In this document: positions 45,891 to 57,016 of the stretch, one piece after another
How the letters are laid out: each line of letters opens with the position of its first letter
Numbering within the stretch: the stretch's first letter is position 1
Source of the DNA: Streptococcus sp.
Lineage (GTDB): Bacteria > Bacillota > Bacilli > Lactobacillales > Streptococcaceae
Direction of reading: 5' to 3'
Length of the DNA stretch: 64,000 nt
NCBI GenBank assembly: GCA_003521145.1
Contig: DOTL01000009.1
Location: 1-64,000 of the forward strand
Translations under genes and position numbers: made by a program
The notes under the pieces: generated by a model
Seen by the model: the letters and a program-made list of their open reading frames with translations, nothing else
Databases searched by the model: none
Told to the model about the DNA's origin: nothing

Positions 45891-46937
45891 TTAAATCAAA
45901 TGGCTTTCACGTTTTTCGAACATTTCTTGTCCCAAGGCCACCAATTCCTTGATAAGGTCTGAGTAAGAAAGTCCCATATTTTCCCAAAGAAGTGGGTACA
46001 TTGACCATTGGGTGAAACCTGGCATGGTGTTGAGCTCGTTAAGGTAGATGGCTCCATCCTCCGTCAGGAAGAAATCACAGCGGGCAAGACCACAACCACC
46101 TAGGGCACGGAAGGCCTTGGCCGCATAGGCACGGATTTGCGTCATGACCTCTGCAGGCACGTGAGCTGGGATATCCATGGTAATTTTATTGTCAATGTAC
46201 TTGGCTTGGTAATCATAGAAAGCCACGTCTTTGACTACTTCACCTGGATCAGTCGTTTTGACAGTCGTATTGCCAAGGATACCAACCTCGATTTCACGGG
46301 CAACCACACCTTGCTCAATCAAGATACGGCTATCATATTTGAGAGCTAGATCAATTGCTACACGAAGCTCTGTTTCATTTTCAGCTTTAGAAATACCAAC
46401 AGATGACCCCATGTTAGCAGGCTTTACGAAAACAGGGAGGGTCAATTTTTCAAGTGTCTCAGCTACTGCTGCTTCCAAATCTTCACCCTCGATGAAGACT
46501 GTGTAGGCAACCTGAGGGACACCTGCAACTTCAAGAATATGCTTGGTCATAATCTTGTCCATAGCCACACTTGATGAAAGAACATTGGTACCCACATATG
46601 GCAATTTGAGGGTTTCGAGGAAACCTTGGATAGACCCATCCTCACCCATAGGACCATGGAGAACTGGGAATACTACAGCACCTTCTTCATAAATATCGCT
46701 AGGTTTGATAGCCTGACTAGCCACAACTGTCTCATTAGTCATAAGTTTCTCATCATCACTTGGTGTTTCTGTAAATTCTTGTGTTTTGATAAAATCAGCA
46801 GACTGAGTGATAAAGTAGGTTTTAACCTCAAATGCGCTGTAATCCACCGCACGCATAACACTCTCAGCTGAGAGCACAGACACTTCACGTTCTGCTGAAC
46901 GTCCACCGTAGAGAAGGATAAGGGTTTGTTTAGACAT
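45891..46937 (-). CDS. ddl: D-alanine-D-alanine ligase
   Basis: This 348-residue ATP-grasp enzyme makes D-Ala-D-Ala for peptidoglycan. Motifs are [13 protein letters not shown] at residue 8, [12 protein letters not shown] near 95, [10 protein letters not shown] near 172 and the C-terminal [11 protein letters not shown]. It appears complete and has the F/Y pattern of normal D-Ala ligases rather than VanA types. It stands alone, with its own terminator. Confidence 0.96.
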   Translation of the reverse strand: MSKQTLILLYGGRSAEREVSVLSAESVMRAVDYSAFEVKTYFITQSADFIKTQEFTETPSDDEKLMTNETVVASQAIKPSDIYEEGAVVFPVLHGPMGEDGSIQGFLETLKLPYVGTNVLSSSVAMDKIMTKHILEVAGVPQVAYTVFIEGEDLEAAVAETLEKLTLPVFVKPANMGSSVGISKAENETELRVAIDLALKYDSRILIEQGVVAREIEVGILGNTTVKTTDPGEVVKDVAFYDYQAKYIDNKITMDIPAHVPAEVMTQIRAYAAKAFRALGGCGLARCDFFLTEDGAIYLNELNTMPGFTQWSMYPLLWENMGLSYSDLIKELVALGQEMFEKRESHLI

Positions 46938-47041
46938 AAGTATACCGTTTTCTTTTCTTGATTTTCTAGTCTCAATTTTGAGAATATAATTACCTTAATC
47001 ATATCACAAAAGTAAGGGATTTTCAAAAAGATTACAGGCAG

Positions 47042-47065
47042 AAAAAAACAGCCTAAGAGCTGTTT
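47042..47065 (-). terminator. cop operon terminator
   Basis: On the minus strand AAACAGC and GCTGTTT pair around a six-base loop and are followed by seven U. Confidence 0.8.
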
Positions 47066-47075
47066 CATTCCTGTC

Positions 47076-47279
47076 TTAAATTTCGTCACCAAGTTCAAAC
47101 TTAGTACCTTTGAGGGCACGTTTGAGAGACCACTTCCAAGGTTTCCCTTCGATAGTGACTTGTTTGTTTTCAAGGTCAACTTGAACCTTGTCTACGCCTT
47201 TAACAGCGGAGAGTTTTTCAGTAACGGTGTTGACACATCCTTGGCATTTCATTCCTGTAATATTATATGTTTTTGTCAT
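47076..47279 (-). CDS. copZ: Copper chaperone CopZ
   Basis: This 67-residue protein is one heavy-metal-associated domain with GMKCQGC near residue 8 as the copper site. It carries Cu(I) to CopA or CopY. I use the ATG at 47279 (MTKTYN), which has AAGGAAG upstream. It is the last gene of copY-copA-copZ. Confidence 0.9.
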   Translation of the reverse strand: MTKTYNITGMKCQGCVNTVTEKLSAVKGVDKVQVDLENKQVTIEGKPWKWSLKRALKGTKFELGDEI

Positions 47280-47352
47280 TTTTCTTTCTTCCTTTGATTT
47301 AATTATTTTTTGATACACAGCTTAAGCGGCGGGAGTTATAAGTAACCGACGC

Positions 47353-49581
47353 TTAGACTTTACGACGTTTGAGACGTAGAGCATTGAGGACAACTGAGAC
47401 AGAGCTAAAGCTCATGGCAAGTCCTGCTATCATTGGGTCAAGAAGGGGACCCCCAAAGAGGTGGAGGACACCCATAGCCACTGGGATAGACAAGATATTG
47501 TAGATAAAGGCCCAAAAGAGGTTCTCTTTTATCGTTGTGATAGTCGCCTGACTAATTTTCAAGGCCTTAACGACATCCATGAGGTTGGGTTTCATAAGGA
47601 CCATATCGGCACTTTCCATAGCAATGTCTGTCCCTGATCCCATAGCAATACCGATATCGGCTGTCGCAAGAGCTGGGGCATCATTGATACCATCACCAAC
47701 CATGATGACTGATTTTCCTTCTTCCTGAAGGTCGCTAATCACCCTAGATTTCTCTTGCGGAAGCACTTGACTGATGACACGCTTGATACCAACTTTTTGT
47801 GCGATAGCTTGAGCTGTTTGATCATTATCCCCTGTCAACATGATGACTTCCTTGCCCATTTGATGAAGAGCTGCCACCATATCTGCACTGTCTTCTTTAA
47901 CCTGATCAGCTACACCAAAGAGGCCGATTAACTTACCATCTTCAGCTAGGAAAATAGGAGTTTGACCATCAGCCGTCAAGTGTTGGAAATCAGCTTGTGC
48001 TGAAGTCAAGTCGACTTTTTCCTCAGCCATAAGGGTTTGATTTCCAGCTAAATAAGTCTTGCCTGCATAGCTGGCAGTAAGTCCTCGCCCAGTCAAACTT
48101 GAAAAATTGTCCATCTCTAACAAGTCCAAGTTAGCATTTTCTGCTACTACAAGAATTGCTTGACCCAAGGGATGTTCAGACTTGGCTTCCAATGATGCCA
48201 AAAGTTGTAAGGCTGCTCCACTATTGCCATAGGTATAGCTAGAAACCAACTGAGGTTTCCCTTGAGTAATGGTTCCTGTCTTGTCAAAAACGAGGACATC
48301 AGCCTTGTGAGCTAGCTCGAGCACATCTCCACGCTTGTAGAGAATACCATGCTCAGCACCAAGGCCTGTACCAACCATGATGGCTGTCGGTGTCGCAAGT
48401 CCCAATGCACATGGACAAGCAATGACCAAGACGCTAACCGCTACAGTCATAGCGAAGGAAAAGGTTTGTCCCATGACAAAGTACCAGAAGAGGCCTGAAA
48501 CAAGTGCGATAGCCATGACAACGGGAACAAAGACCGCTGACACCTGATCGGCAATCTTGGCAATAGGTGCCTTGGTTTGTTGGGCATCTTCAACCAATTT
48601 AATGATTTGGGAAAGCAAGGTGTCCTTACCAATCTTTTCAGCCTCATAAATCAAGCTACCTTGACCATTAATAGAACCTGCAAACACTGGTTTACCAACA
48701 GATTTTTCAATAGGGAGGGACTCACCTGTTAGCATGCTCTCATCAATCGCAGAGCTGCCAGAAATCACTCGACCATCCACGGCTATCTTTTCCCCAGGTT
48801 TGACCACAATATGGTCACCAAGAACAACCTTATCCACAGGAAGCTTGACTTCCTTACCATCACGAAGGACAGTTGCCTCCTTGGCTGACAAGTTCATGAG
48901 TTTCTTGATGGCTTCTGAAGTCCGACCTTTAGACAGGGTTTCAAAATACTTACCTAGAGTAATCAAGGTCAGGATAACAGCCACTGACTCAAAATAAAGT
49001 TGGTGGGCGTGATGGACATCTCCCAAAGAAATGTGATAAGTACCATAGAGACTATAAAGAAAGGCTGCCGATGTTGCCAAGGCTACCAAGGCATCCATGT
49101 TAGGATGACCTTTGAGCAGGGTACGAAAACCATTACTGTAGAAGGAACGGCCCAACCACATGACGGGCACTGTCAAAACTAGCAGCACCAAGGCATAAGT
49201 CAAGGCTGCATGGTGAGGAGATAAGAAGTTTGGCACAGGCAAACCGACCATTGGCCCCATAGCCAGATAAAAGAGAGGAATGGTGAAGACCGATGACCAA
49301 ATGAAGCGCTCACGCACCTTATGAATCTTGTCTTCTTCTCGCTCTTCCTGGCTTTTGGCTGTGTCTGGATTGTAGACTTCAGCCTCATAACCAGCGTCAG
49401 CCACAGCTTTTTCAATAGCTTCTGGACTAACCTTATCCCCAGCGTAATCCACAGACATTTTTTCAGTGGTTAGATTAACCACAGCCTTGTCCACACCATC
49501 CAACTTATTAACAGCATTTTCTATATTGGCTACACAGGATGCACAGGTCATCCCATTAACCACAAAGGTTTCTTTTGCCAT
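47353..49581 (-). CDS. copA: Copper-exporting P-type ATPase
   Basis: This 742-residue P1B ATPase has one N-terminal metal-binding domain ([12 protein letters not shown] near residue 9), eight membrane helices, TGES near 285, the membrane [10 protein letters not shown] motif near 388, phosphorylated DKTGT near 432, HPLGQA near 473 and [10 protein letters not shown] near 625. It pumps Cu(I) out of the cell. It starts 3 bases after copY ends and is controlled through it. Confidence 0.96.
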   Translation of the reverse strand: MAKETFVVNGMTCASCVANIENAVNKLDGVDKAVVNLTTEKMSVDYAGDKVSPEAIEKAVADAGYEAEVYNPDTAKSQEEREEDKIHKVRERFIWSSVFTIPLFYLAMGPMVGLPVPNFLSPHHAALTYALVLLVLTVPVMWLGRSFYSNGFRTLLKGHPNMDALVALATSAAFLYSLYGTYHISLGDVHHAHQLYFESVAVILTLITLGKYFETLSKGRTSEAIKKLMNLSAKEATVLRDGKEVKLPVDKVVLGDHIVVKPGEKIAVDGRVISGSSAIDESMLTGESLPIEKSVGKPVFAGSINGQGSLIYEAEKIGKDTLLSQIIKLVEDAQQTKAPIAKIADQVSAVFVPVVMAIALVSGLFWYFVMGQTFSFAMTVAVSVLVIACPCALGLATPTAIMVGTGLGAEHGILYKRGDVLELAHKADVLVFDKTGTITQGKPQLVSSYTYGNSGAALQLLASLEAKSEHPLGQAILVVAENANLDLLEMDNFSSLTGRGLTASYAGKTYLAGNQTLMAEEKVDLTSAQADFQHLTADGQTPIFLAEDGKLIGLFGVADQVKEDSADMVAALHQMGKEVIMLTGDNDQTAQAIAQKVGIKRVISQVLPQEKSRVISDLQEEGKSVIMVGDGINDAPALATADIGIAMGSGTDIAMESADMVLMKPNLMDVVKALKISQATITTIKENLFWAFIYNILSIPVAMGVLHLFGGPLLDPMIAGLAMSFSSVSVVLNALRLKRRKV

Positions 49582-49584
49582 TTC

Positions 49585-50016
49585 CTATATCACCTCCATA
49601 TGATGCCCACAAGCACATTGACCAGGCACACAGTCACAAACCACCTGATCCACAAGTTCTTTTGCTGCAAGTAAGGCCTGTAACTTATCCACATCAGCTT
49701 GCGTCATCGGTGTCTTTTCGATAAGTTGCCCCAAAAAATCGCTGTGTTTGGTCAAACAAATCTTCTCAAAAACAGCTTCTAAAGCCTGAAAATTCGCCTC
49801 ATCTTCCCCCAAGCTAGCTTGATAGATAAAGCCTCGTCCTTGACGCTGACTGGTTAGGTAACCCTTATCCGCTAAACGTCTAAGCAAGGTCTTAACAGTC
49901 GAAGCCGACCAGTCCAGTTTCTTAGCTAGAATCGCTATAATCTCTGAAGAAGTCGCTTGCCCCTTAGCCCAGAGCACTCGCATGACTTCCCATTCCGCAG
50001 ATGAAATTATCAGCAT
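49585..50016 (-). CDS. copY: CopY/TcrY copper-responsive repressor
   Basis: This 143-residue repressor has a BlaI/CopY winged helix (SSAEWEVMRVLWAKGQAT near residue 5) and a C-terminal CDC-VPGQ-CAC cysteine pair site that binds Zn or Cu(I); Cu replaces Zn and releases DNA. It is the first gene of copYAZ and its promoter region has two cop-box-like sequences, so it should repress itself and copA/copZ. Confidence 0.95.
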   Translation of the reverse strand: MLIISSAEWEVMRVLWAKGQATSSEIIAILAKKLDWSASTVKTLLRRLADKGYLTSQRQGRGFIYQASLGEDEANFQALEAVFEKICLTKHSDFLGQLIEKTPMTQADVDKLQALLAAKELVDQVVCDCVPGQCACGHHMEVI

Positions 50017-50047
50017 GATAGCTCCTTTCTGAATGTTATTATTCGTT

Positions 50048-50057
50048 TACGTTTGTA
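50048..50057 (-). promoter_or_regulatory. Cop box, proximal
   Basis: On the plus strand TACGTTTGTA matches TACANNTGTA at all but one base and lies just at the predicted copY transcription start. Confidence 0.65.
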
Positions 50058-50062
50058 GATTC

Positions 50063-50091
50063 ATTTTAACGCTATCATGAAAATATTTCAA
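50063..50091 (-). promoter_or_regulatory. copYAZ promoter
   Basis: On the minus strand TTGAAA and TAAAAT are 17 bases apart. It lies between the two cop boxes. Confidence 0.7.
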
Positions 50092-50102
50092 GATTTTTCG
50101 TC

Positions 50103-50112
50103 TACATTTTTA
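50103..50112 (-). promoter_or_regulatory. Cop box, distal
   Basis: On the plus strand TACATTTTTA matches the cop-box consensus with one difference and lies 12 bases upstream of the -35. Confidence 0.55.
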
Positions 50113-50183
50113 GATTTATTTTGTTTAAAAATTCCAAGATAACTTCAAGGACCTTGGAAGACTTTCATTATCCTAGACAAAAA

Positions 50184-51356
50184 TTATGCCTTTGGTTTTT
50201 TCTGATACCGTTTAGTCATAAGCATTATTCCCAAGACGAGTACAATGATAGGGATACTATATCCCAAATAAATCGTAGTGACCTGCAAACCACTCTTGAT
50301 AAGCATACCACTGACAAATACAACACTCCCTGTCAAAACCTGATTCAAGACTTCGATTTTCAAATAAAGATTATTGAGTTGTAAGGGATTCAACTTCTCT
50401 TGCAGGTAAACATTTTGTGAGATTCCAGAAATAGTTTGACCAACAGCTAAAAAGATATAGCTAAGCAAAATAGTCGGTAGGTTAGGTATGAATGGAAAGA
50501 CGACAACGTAACCCAAATAGACAAGAGACCCTAACAAGTAAATGGTCATAGGAGGGTATTTAGTGAGACTTTTGAAAGATAGAATTGAACTCGTTGCCAG
50601 AAAAGCAATGGCCAAGAAGGACAGAGAGAAAGAATAGGCCTGACTAGAAATACCAACATCCTTGGTCAGGAAGATAACCTCATAAGCATCATATAAGACA
50701 CCCACTGACTGTAAGAGTATAGTCATCATAACCATCTTAAGGACGAAACTCTGCCTTCCAAAAATAGGGCTACCTTGACTAGTGGCAACCTCTTCTTCTG
50801 ATTCATTCTCACGGTCAAAAATAATTGGTCCCAGTTTGAACAATAAGAGAGTTGCTAACAGCGTTAGCACACTGTAGACCAAAAACAAGCTCCCTAAATC
50901 AAGGCTACCCCAGAGACCAACTATCATAGGTGCTAAGAAATAGGAGGCCGACCCAATCATGGTATAGGTACTGTTAAATTTTTGTAAGTTGACTTTTTTA
51001 ACAAGCACAGGCACCGCTGAGGACAACAAACTGTTAAAGTAGGTTGTCAACACTTCAATCAGAACCACCAAAGCAAATACAAAAACACTGCCCATGGCAA
51101 GATAGATCAAAGCAAGACAGACTGCCTTAAGCAGTTCAATACCAATCAAAACATATTTTTTATTTGTGATTTTCCCCACAAATTGATGTCCCACATTGGC
51201 AAGAAGCCCTCCTAAGAATTTGGCAATCCATAGCCCCAAGACATAGTCCACCGAGATTTTAGAGAAGATAATACTCAGTGCTATCGCATAGCCGTACTCG
51301 ATAATCAGCGACAAAAATCTATTAAGGAAAATAATTCTGGAATTATTGGTAAACAT
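50184..51356 (-). CDS. MFS transporter, substrate unknown
   Basis: This 390-residue protein has about twelve membrane helices in two halves joined by a charged cytosolic loop near residue 190 (DRENESEEEV). The N-terminal half resembles drug or small-molecule exporters, but no motif fixes a substrate. No close operon partner is seen; the 51357-52030 stretch upstream holds only remnants and a terminator, and no clear promoter right before the gene. Confidence 0.8.
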   Translation of the reverse strand: MFTNNSRIIFLNRFLSLIIEYGYAIALSIIFSKISVDYVLGLWIAKFLGGLLANVGHQFVGKITNKKYVLIGIELLKAVCLALIYLAMGSVFVFALVVLIEVLTTYFNSLLSSAVPVLVKKVNLQKFNSTYTMIGSASYFLAPMIVGLWGSLDLGSLFLVYSVLTLLATLLLFKLGPIIFDRENESEEEVATSQGSPIFGRQSFVLKMVMMTILLQSVGVLYDAYEVIFLTKDVGISSQAYSFSLSFLAIAFLATSSILSFKSLTKYPPMTIYLLGSLVYLGYVVVFPFIPNLPTILLSYIFLAVGQTISGISQNVYLQEKLNPLQLNNLYLKIEVLNQVLTGSVVFVSGMLIKSGLQVTTIYLGYSIPIIVLVLGIMLMTKRYQKKPKA

Positions 51357-51451
51357 TAACGATTTCTAAACCTTTTCTTTTTCATTACCCTTATTGTAAT
51401 ACTGAAAACAATAGCGGTCAATAGTCACTGACAACCCGATAAACGCATTAG

Positions 51452-51473
51452 AAAAGCACCTCCTAAGAGGTGC
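51452..51473 (-). terminator. Terminator after the 51483 remnant
   Basis: On the minus strand GCACCTC and GAGGTGC pair with a short loop and are followed by UUUUC. Confidence 0.7.
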
Positions 51474-51482
51474 CTCACTTTA

Positions 51483-51644
51483 CTAAGATAAGATTGAGTT
51501 AACAAGGCTACGTCCAAAATCTCTGCCTTCAACATACAAAAATGTAAACAAGCTAGAGTAAATAACAGCCAAGCAAATTATCATAAAGGGTATTGCTAGA
51601 GCTTTCTTGTTTGATACAAAGAATAAAAAATAGTATCAGCCATG
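51483..51644 (-). pseudogene. Remnant of a small membrane-protein gene
   Basis: A 53-codon frame, WLILFFILCIKQESSSN followed by a second hydrophobic segment (MIICLAVIYSSLFTFLYV) and GRDFGRSLVNSILS, has no start codon in frame. An ATG with GGAAGAGAGG upstream exists one base out of frame. It probably encoded a two-helix protein of about 60 residues. I do not recognise it. Confidence 0.45.
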
Positions 51645-51762
51645 TTCAGTGATGCCCTCTCTTCCTTTTTAGTTATAAAATCATTCTATATATTCCAAAA
51701 AGAAAAAATAGTGACATAAATGTCACCAAACAGGCTTATTCATTCAATACGAGATTTAACCC

Positions 51763-51866
51763 TCAGCTTAAACCCTTATAGAGGTACAAGGCACCAACCA
51801 AGAGAAAAAGAGTAACGCTCCTATTAAGAAACAGACCCCTAGTATTACCCTTAATGATACTTTCAT
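51763..51866 (-). pseudogene. Small membrane-peptide gene, probably frame-shifted
   Basis: From an ATG at 51866, MKVSLRVILGVCFLIGALLF leads into a 32-residue peptide ending at 51768. In the next frame the same bases read LVGALYLYKGLS to a stop at 51763, a more natural second half of a membrane helix, so a one- or two-base change near 51800 is likely. A good promoter lies 75 bases upstream. It may be the remnant of a small peptide or immunity gene, but nothing proves that. Confidence 0.4.
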
Positions 51867-51940
51867 TTGTCTACCTGCTTTCTATAAGTAAGACGAAAAT
51901 AAAAACAAGAGATAAATTTAATTCGCTACAATCCACCAAA

Positions 51941-51969
51941 ATTATAAGCTTGATAACTTAGAAAATCAA
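51941..51969 (-). promoter_or_regulatory. Promoter facing the 51763-51866 small gene
   Basis: On the minus strand TTGATT and TATAAT are 17 bases apart. It is the best promoter in the 51357-52030 stretch. Confidence 0.65.
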
Positions 51970-51995
51970 ATCGTCCCCAAAGAATGATCTTGATA

Positions 51996-52021
51996 AAAAA
52001 ATACTCCCCATTTCTGGAGAG
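51996..52021 (-). terminator. trp operon terminator
   Basis: On the minus strand CTCTCC and GGGGAG pair (one G-U) around AGAAAT and are followed by seven U after AUA. Confidence 0.7.
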
Positions 52022-52030
52022 CATCATCTG

Positions 52031-52813
52031 CTATTTTTCAAAATGTGAACCTAATGTAACAAATTCAGCGACTTCTTTTTCCTTACCGTCGTGAAGGTCA
52101 CGGACAATTTTTGATCCCACGATAACACCGTCTGACACAGCGTTAAAGCGTTTGATGTCTTCCTCTGTTGACACACCGAAACCTGTGAGGACTGGAATGT
52201 TTGCATGGGCAGTCAAGTTGGCCAAGTGTTTGTCAAGGTCATCACTGTAATTACCAGTCTTACCTGTAACACCATTGATAGCAACGGCATAGATAAAGCC
52301 TTCTGCACCATCAATCAACTGTTTCTGACGGTCAATCCCTGTAGTCAAGCTTACCAAAGGCACGAGAGCAATATCACTGTCTTTCAAATAAGGGGTGATA
52401 AAGTCAGCGTGTTCGTCTGGCAAATCAGGAATAATGAGCCCCTTGACAGATGTCTCTGTCAAGTCCTTAACAAAGGCTTCAATACCATATTGATAAACTG
52501 GGTTGATGTAGGTCATGATAACCAAGGGCCCCTGTGTTTTTTGTTCTTGAAGCTTTTTGATAATAGCTGTCAAAGTCACATCTTTAGCCAAACTACGTTG
52601 TCCTGCTAGTTCAATAACGGGACCATCAGCCACAGGGTCTGACCATGGAATACCCACCTCAATAGCTGAGACACCACTATTCTCCAAGAGAGCGATAGTC
52701 TCAAAGAGCCCGTCTAGGCCTTTAGCGTGGTCACCCGCCATGATATAAGGTACGAAAATACCGCGTTTACTGTCTTTGATAGCTTGTAGGTGTTTTGTTA
52801 GTGTTTTTGTCAT
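52031..52813 (-). CDS. trpA: Tryptophan synthase alpha chain
   Basis: This 260-residue TIM barrel cleaves indole-3-glycerol phosphate to indole for TrpB. The [17 protein letters not shown] block near residue 56 holds the catalytic Asp, and [11 protein letters not shown] near 214 binds phosphate. It is the last gene of trpEGDCFBA, 3 bases after trpB. Confidence 0.96.
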   Translation of the reverse strand: MTKTLTKHLQAIKDSKRGIFVPYIMAGDHAKGLDGLFETIALLENSGVSAIEVGIPWSDPVADGPVIELAGQRSLAKDVTLTAIIKKLQEQKTQGPLVIMTYINPVYQYGIEAFVKDLTETSVKGLIIPDLPDEHADFITPYLKDSDIALVPLVSLTTGIDRQKQLIDGAEGFIYAVAINGVTGKTGNYSDDLDKHLANLTAHANIPVLTGFGVSTEEDIKRFNAVSDGVIVGSKIVRDLHDGKEKEVAEFVTLGSHFEK

Positions 52814-52816
52814 GGT

Positions 52817-54025
52817 TTATTTCCCTTCAGCTTCAGCTTCGAAACGTTCTTTAACCTGCATAACATCCTTGTCCCCACGACCTGAGAGGCAGACGATGAG
52901 GCTTTGGTCTGGCGACATCTTAGCCGCCACTTTTTGCGCAAGCGCAATGGCATGGCTAGACTCAAGAGCTGGGATAATACCTTCTAAACGTGATAGAAGT
53001 TTGAAACCTTTGAGAGCTTCTTCATCTGTGATAGAGTCGTAAGTCGCACGTCCAATTTCGTTGAAATAACAGTGCTCAGGACCAACCCCTGGGTAGTCCA
53101 GACCAGCTGAGATAGAGAAGGCTTCCATGATTTGACCATGAGCATCTTGGAGGACATCCATAAGGGCTCCATGAAGGATACCTGGACGACCTTTGGCAAA
53201 GGTTGCGGCGTGGTTTTCAGTATCAAGCCCCAAACCAGAAGCCTCAGCACCATACATGGCTACTGATTTATCATTAACAAATGGGTAGAACATACCGATA
53301 GCATTTGAACCACCACCGATACAAGCCATTACAGCATCAGGCAATTTACCGCCTGAAATTTCTGCATATTGACGTTTGGCTTCACGACCGATGACAGATT
53401 GAAAGTCACGAACAATTTCTGGGAATGGTGCAGGACCAAGGGCAGATCCCATGATGTAGTGAGCGTCATCAATACCTGCTACCCAAGCACGAAGAGCAGC
53501 ATTTACAGCGTCCTTAAGCACGCGCGAACCATCTGTAACACTAAATACCTTGGCACCAAGCAATTCCATACGGAAAACGTTAAGCACCTGACGTTTAACA
53601 TCTTCTTCACCCATATAGATTGTACAATCCATATCAAAGAGGGCTGCGGCTGTCGCTGTTGCAACACCGTGTTGACCTGCACCAGTTTCGGCGATGATTT
53701 TCTTCTTGCCCATACGTTTGGCAAGCAAGACCTGACCAAGGGCATTGTTAATCTTGTGGGCACCTGTGTGGTTAAGGTCCTCACGTTTAAGGTAAATTTG
53801 CGCTCCACCGATATGATCTGTCAAACGTTTGGCGTGGTAAAGAGGTGTTTCACGGCCCACATAGTTTTTAAGGAGGTCATCCAATTCCGCTTGGAAACTT
53901 GAATCTTCTTTGGCTTCACGATAGGCCTTATCCAATTCAATAACGGCTGTCATCAGCGTTTCGGGAACGAACTGACCGCCGAATTTTCCGTAAAATCCTT
54001 TTGCATCAGGTTGTTGATATGTCAT
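52817..54025 (-). CDS. trpB: Tryptophan synthase beta chain
   Basis: This 402-residue PLP enzyme joins indole and serine. The PLP lysine is in [13 protein letters not shown] near residue 88, [10 protein letters not shown] near 115 and [10 protein letters not shown] near 235. It overlaps trpF by 4 bases (ATGA), so translation is coupled. Length is normal. Confidence 0.97.
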   Translation of the reverse strand: MTYQQPDAKGFYGKFGGQFVPETLMTAVIELDKAYREAKEDSSFQAELDDLLKNYVGRETPLYHAKRLTDHIGGAQIYLKREDLNHTGAHKINNALGQVLLAKRMGKKKIIAETGAGQHGVATATAAALFDMDCTIYMGEEDVKRQVLNVFRMELLGAKVFSVTDGSRVLKDAVNAALRAWVAGIDDAHYIMGSALGPAPFPEIVRDFQSVIGREAKRQYAEISGGKLPDAVMACIGGGSNAIGMFYPFVNDKSVAMYGAEASGLGLDTENHAATFAKGRPGILHGALMDVLQDAHGQIMEAFSISAGLDYPGVGPEHCYFNEIGRATYDSITDEEALKGFKLLSRLEGIIPALESSHAIALAQKVAAKMSPDQSLIVCLSGRGDKDVMQVKERFEAEAEGK

Positions 54026-54603
54026 GCTTTCACTCTTTCTATAAATGCTTTAATCTTCTTTAAATCCTTGTAACCATCTGTCTCTACACCTGAGGACACA
54101 TCCAAGGCATAGGGATGGAAGGTTTCCTTGGCCTCTGCCACATTATCCACAGCCAAACCACCAGCAATGAAATAGTCCTGCTCAATCTGCTTGTCTGCCA
54201 AGAGTTGCCAGTCAAAGGTCTGACCACTGCCAGAAATGGGAGCATCAAAGAGAAGATAATCCGCCTGGCTCTTGACTTGAGAATCACTATCCGAAATCTG
54301 AATAGCTCGAATAACTGGTACTGATATCTCTGGAATCAGAGTCTCATCAAAAGTTCCATGAATCTGAACGATATCTAAGGGAACCTGACTAATCGCTTCT
54401 TCCAGTTCCTTAAGGCTTGGTGAAACAAAGACACCAACGATTTTTGTCTGGCCTGTCACCCCTTTAGCCAACTCGTGAGCTTGTTCAAGACTCACTTGAC
54501 GCTTGCTTTTGGCGAACACAAAACCAATATAGTCAGCACCTGCTTTAACTGCAGTGGCTACTGCTTCTGGTGTCGACAGTCCACAAATTTTAACCTTTGT
54601 CAA
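54022..54603 (-). CDS. trpF: Phosphoribosylanthranilate isomerase
   Basis: This 193-residue TIM barrel converts phosphoribosylanthranilate to Cd[12 protein letters not shown] at residue 4 holds the catalytic Cys, and the [10 protein letters not shown] segment near 145 and LDVSSGVE near 170 complete the phosphate site. It overlaps trpC by 14 bases. Confidence 0.95.
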   Translation of the reverse strand: MTKVKICGLSTPEAVATAVKAGADYIGFVFAKSKRQVSLEQAHELAKGVTGQTKIVGVFVSPSLKELEEAISQVPLDIVQIHGTFDETLIPEISVPVIRAIQISDSDSQVKSQADYLLFDAPISGSGQTFDWQLLADKQIEQDYFIAGGLAVDNVAEAKETFHPYALDVSSGVETDGYKDLKKIKAFIERVKA

Positions 54604-55357
54604 TTTGCAACTCCTTGACCTTTTTAGCTACATTATCAGCCGTCATAAGGGCAGTTCCTACCAGAATCCCATTAAAATATGGGGCAACTAGGGCAGCATC
54701 CTGACCTGTAAAAATAGCCGACTCAGAAATATAAATAGGTTTATCCTTGAAATGCGTCGATAACTCAAGACTGGTATTGATATCTGTCTCAAATGTCACC
54801 AAATTACGGTTGTTAACACCGATAATTTCAGCACCAATACGATGAGCCACCTCCAATTCTGGTAGATTATGCGTTTCAACCAAGACTTCCAAGCCAAGGC
54901 TAGTCGCAAAATCATAGAGCTCCTTGAGACGAGCTTCTGGCAAGGCCGCTACAATCAAGAGAATGACTGTCGCACCTGCATTACGACTACGCACAATCTG
55001 TTTCTCATCAATAATGAAGTCCTTAGCCAAGGTTGGAATCGCTACCTGTGTCGAAATTTCTTTCAAATAGGAAATATCACCTTTGAAGAAGACTTCGTCA
55101 GTCAAAACTGAAATCATGGCTGCCCCATTTTCCTCATAGGTCTTGGCCTGAGCCACAATATCCACATCCAGGTTAATATCACCAATACTTGGACTAGCTT
55201 TTTTCACTTCAGAAATAATTTGCAGCTTGTTTTGATTTGACTTGAGAAACTCATAAAGACGATAGGTCTGGCGCAAGGGCTGCAAGTCTTCCATGACCAA
55301 TTGGGCCACTTCTTTTTCTTTTTGTTCTAAGATTGTTGGGAGAAAGGCTTTACTCAT
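54590..55357 (-). CDS. trpC: Indole-3-glycerol phosphate synthase
   Basis: This 255-residue enzyme closes the indole ring. [15 protein letters not shown] near residue 50 carries the catalytic Lys, and [15 protein letters not shown] near 84 and [13 protein letters not shown] near 180 follow the family. Its start overlaps the trpD stop by 4 bases. Confidence 0.96.
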   Translation of the reverse strand: MSKAFLPTILEQKEKEVAQLVMEDLQPLRQTYRLYEFLKSNQNKLQIISEVKKASPSIGDINLDVDIVAQAKTYEENGAAMISVLTDEVFFKGDISYLKEISTQVAIPTLAKDFIIDEKQIVRSRNAGATVILLIVAALPEARLKELYDFATSLGLEVLVETHNLPELEVAHRIGAEIIGVNNRNLVTFETDINTSLELSTHFKDKPIYISESAIFTGQDAALVAPYFNGILVGTALMTADNVAKKVKELQIDKG

Positions 55358-56358
55358 ACTTGTACCTCTTGGAGTTGGCGAAGTTTTTCTAGGGCTGAGC
55401 CGTCCGCAATCAATTGACGAGCAAGCTCAACACCTTCTTTAATGGTCGCAACCTTACCATTGGCAAAGAAGCCAAGACCAGCATTAAGCACTGTTGTTTC
55501 AAGGTAAGGACTAGCTTCATTTTTCAAGACACTAAGGAGAATCTCTGCATTTTCCTTGGCGTCACCACCTGTGATATCAGACAACTCAACCTTTTCCATA
55601 CCCAAATCTTCATAAGTGAAGGTGTGCTGGCTGATATGACCATCTTCCAAAAGGGTGTAGGTGTTAGTGCCGTAGAGGGCAGCTTCGTCCATATTATCAG
55701 GACCTGTAATGACAACCGCACGTTTACGTCTCAACTGTTGAATAGCATTAGCCACAATCTCCTGCAATTCCACACGATAGAGCCCCATGAGTTGCGTCTC
55801 AAGATCAAGCGGATTAGCAAGTGGTCCGACCAAGTTCATAATCGTTGGAATGCCAAGAGCTTGGCGAGCTGGGCCGATAAAACGCATAGATGGATGCATG
55901 GTTTGGGCAAAGATAAAGGCCAAACCAACCTCGTCAAGTGCTTTAGATAGAGTTTCTGTTGATGCCGCAACGTTGATTCCAAGAGCTTCAAGCACGTCTG
56001 CCGAACCAGATTTAGAAGAAATCGAACGGTTACCAGCCTTGGCCATACGAATACCACCTGCTGCTAGAACAAAGCAAACAGTAGTCGAAATGTTGAAGCT
56101 ATAAGACTGGTCCCCGCCAGTTCCACAGTTACACATAGCATCTGTGAAAGTCTCAGGCAAAACAGTCGCATGTGATTTGAGGGCACGCACAATACCTGTG
56201 ATTTCATCTGCTGTTTCTCCCTTAGTCTTAAGCCCAATAAAGAAGGCAGCAATCTGGCTCTCTGAGACTTCATTTTTGAGAATGCGGTCAAAGACTGCTT
56301 GGACTTGGTCTTGAGACAAGTCTTGGCGGTTTGAGATTTGTAAGAATATTTCTTTCAT
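55354..56358 (-). CDS. trpD: Anthranilate phosphoribosyltransferase
   Basis: This 334-residue enzyme links anthranilate to [19 protein letters not shown] near residue 80 is the PRPP site and [19 protein letters not shown] near 108 the next block. It is not fused to TrpG, which lies upstream with a 91-base gap that shows no feature. Confidence 0.96.
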   Translation of the reverse strand: MKEIFLQISNRQDLSQDQVQAVFDRILKNEVSESQIAAFFIGLKTKGETADEITGIVRALKSHATVLPETFTDAMCNCGTGGDQSYSFNISTTVCFVLAAGGIRMAKAGNRSISSKSGSADVLEALGINVAASTETLSKALDEVGLAFIFAQTMHPSMRFIGPARQALGIPTIMNLVGPLANPLDLETQLMGLYRVELQEIVANAIQQLRRKRAVVITGPDNMDEAALYGTNTYTLLEDGHISQHTFTYEDLGMEKVELSDITGGDAKENAEILLSVLKNEASPYLETTVLNAGLGFFANGKVATIKEGVELARQLIADGSALEKLRQLQEVQV

Positions 56359-56449
56359 ATCTATTTTCCTTTTAAAAACTGTTCAATGTTTTTCCGATGC
56401 ACGAGGAGAAGTTTTGAGCCTAGACAAATCTAGTCCAAAGACTGTCCAA

Positions 56450-57016
56450 TTAGCCTGCAACAATTTTTACAAAATTTTCAACCATCTTAAGCCCATCTGG
56501 ACTTCCAATGCTTTCTGGGTGATATTGCAAACCGTAAATAGGTAGCTCCTTATGTTGAAGGGCCATGATTTCTTGATCATCAGTTGTGATAGCTGTCACA
56601 TCAAAGCCCTCTGGCATTTGGTCAACAATTATGGAATGGTAACGCATGATTGGAACATCATTGTCGATATCCTTGAAAATAGGTGACGGCGTTTCAAAAG
56701 TGATGTTACTTTGTTTTCCATGCATGACATTTTTAGCCAAGCCAAGCTTACCGCCAAAAGTTTCCGCAATAGCCTGATGCCCCAAGCAAATTCCCATCAT
56801 CGGTTTTTTACCAGCGAAATCCTTAATCATGGCTTCCATTTTACCCGCATCAGCTGGCCAACCCGGACCTGGTGAAAAGACTAGCCCATCAGCTTTTTCC
56901 GCTTCTTCATAAAGGTTAACATCATCGTTACGCAAGACCTTTACCTCTGTAAATGTCCCTAGGCATTGTGCCAAATTATAGGTAAAAGAATCATAATTAT
57001 CAACTAGTAAAATCAT
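56450..57016 (-). CDS. trpG: Anthranilate synthase component II (glutamine amidotransferase)
   Basis: This 188-residue amidotransferase supplies ammonia to TrpE. The catalytic Cys lies in GICLGHQAIAE near residue 78 and the His-Glu pair in LQYHPESIGS near 170. In species lacking PabA it may also serve p-aminobenzoate synthesis. The start overlaps trpE by 4 bases. Confidence 0.95.
   Translation of the reverse strand: MILLVDNYDSFTYNLAQCLGTFTEVKVLRNDDVNLYEEAEKADGLVFSPGPGWPADAGKMEAMIKDFAGKKPMMGICLGHQAIAETFGGKLGLAKNVMHGKQSNITFETPSPIFKDIDNDVPIMRYHSIIVDQMPEGFDVTAITTDDQEIMALQHKELPIYGLQYHPESIGSPDGLKMVENFVKIVAG

Noticed and set aside
53369..53902. Plus-strand frame of 177 codons inside trpB
   Set aside because: It is a complement-strand shadow of a highly conserved gene and has no family features.
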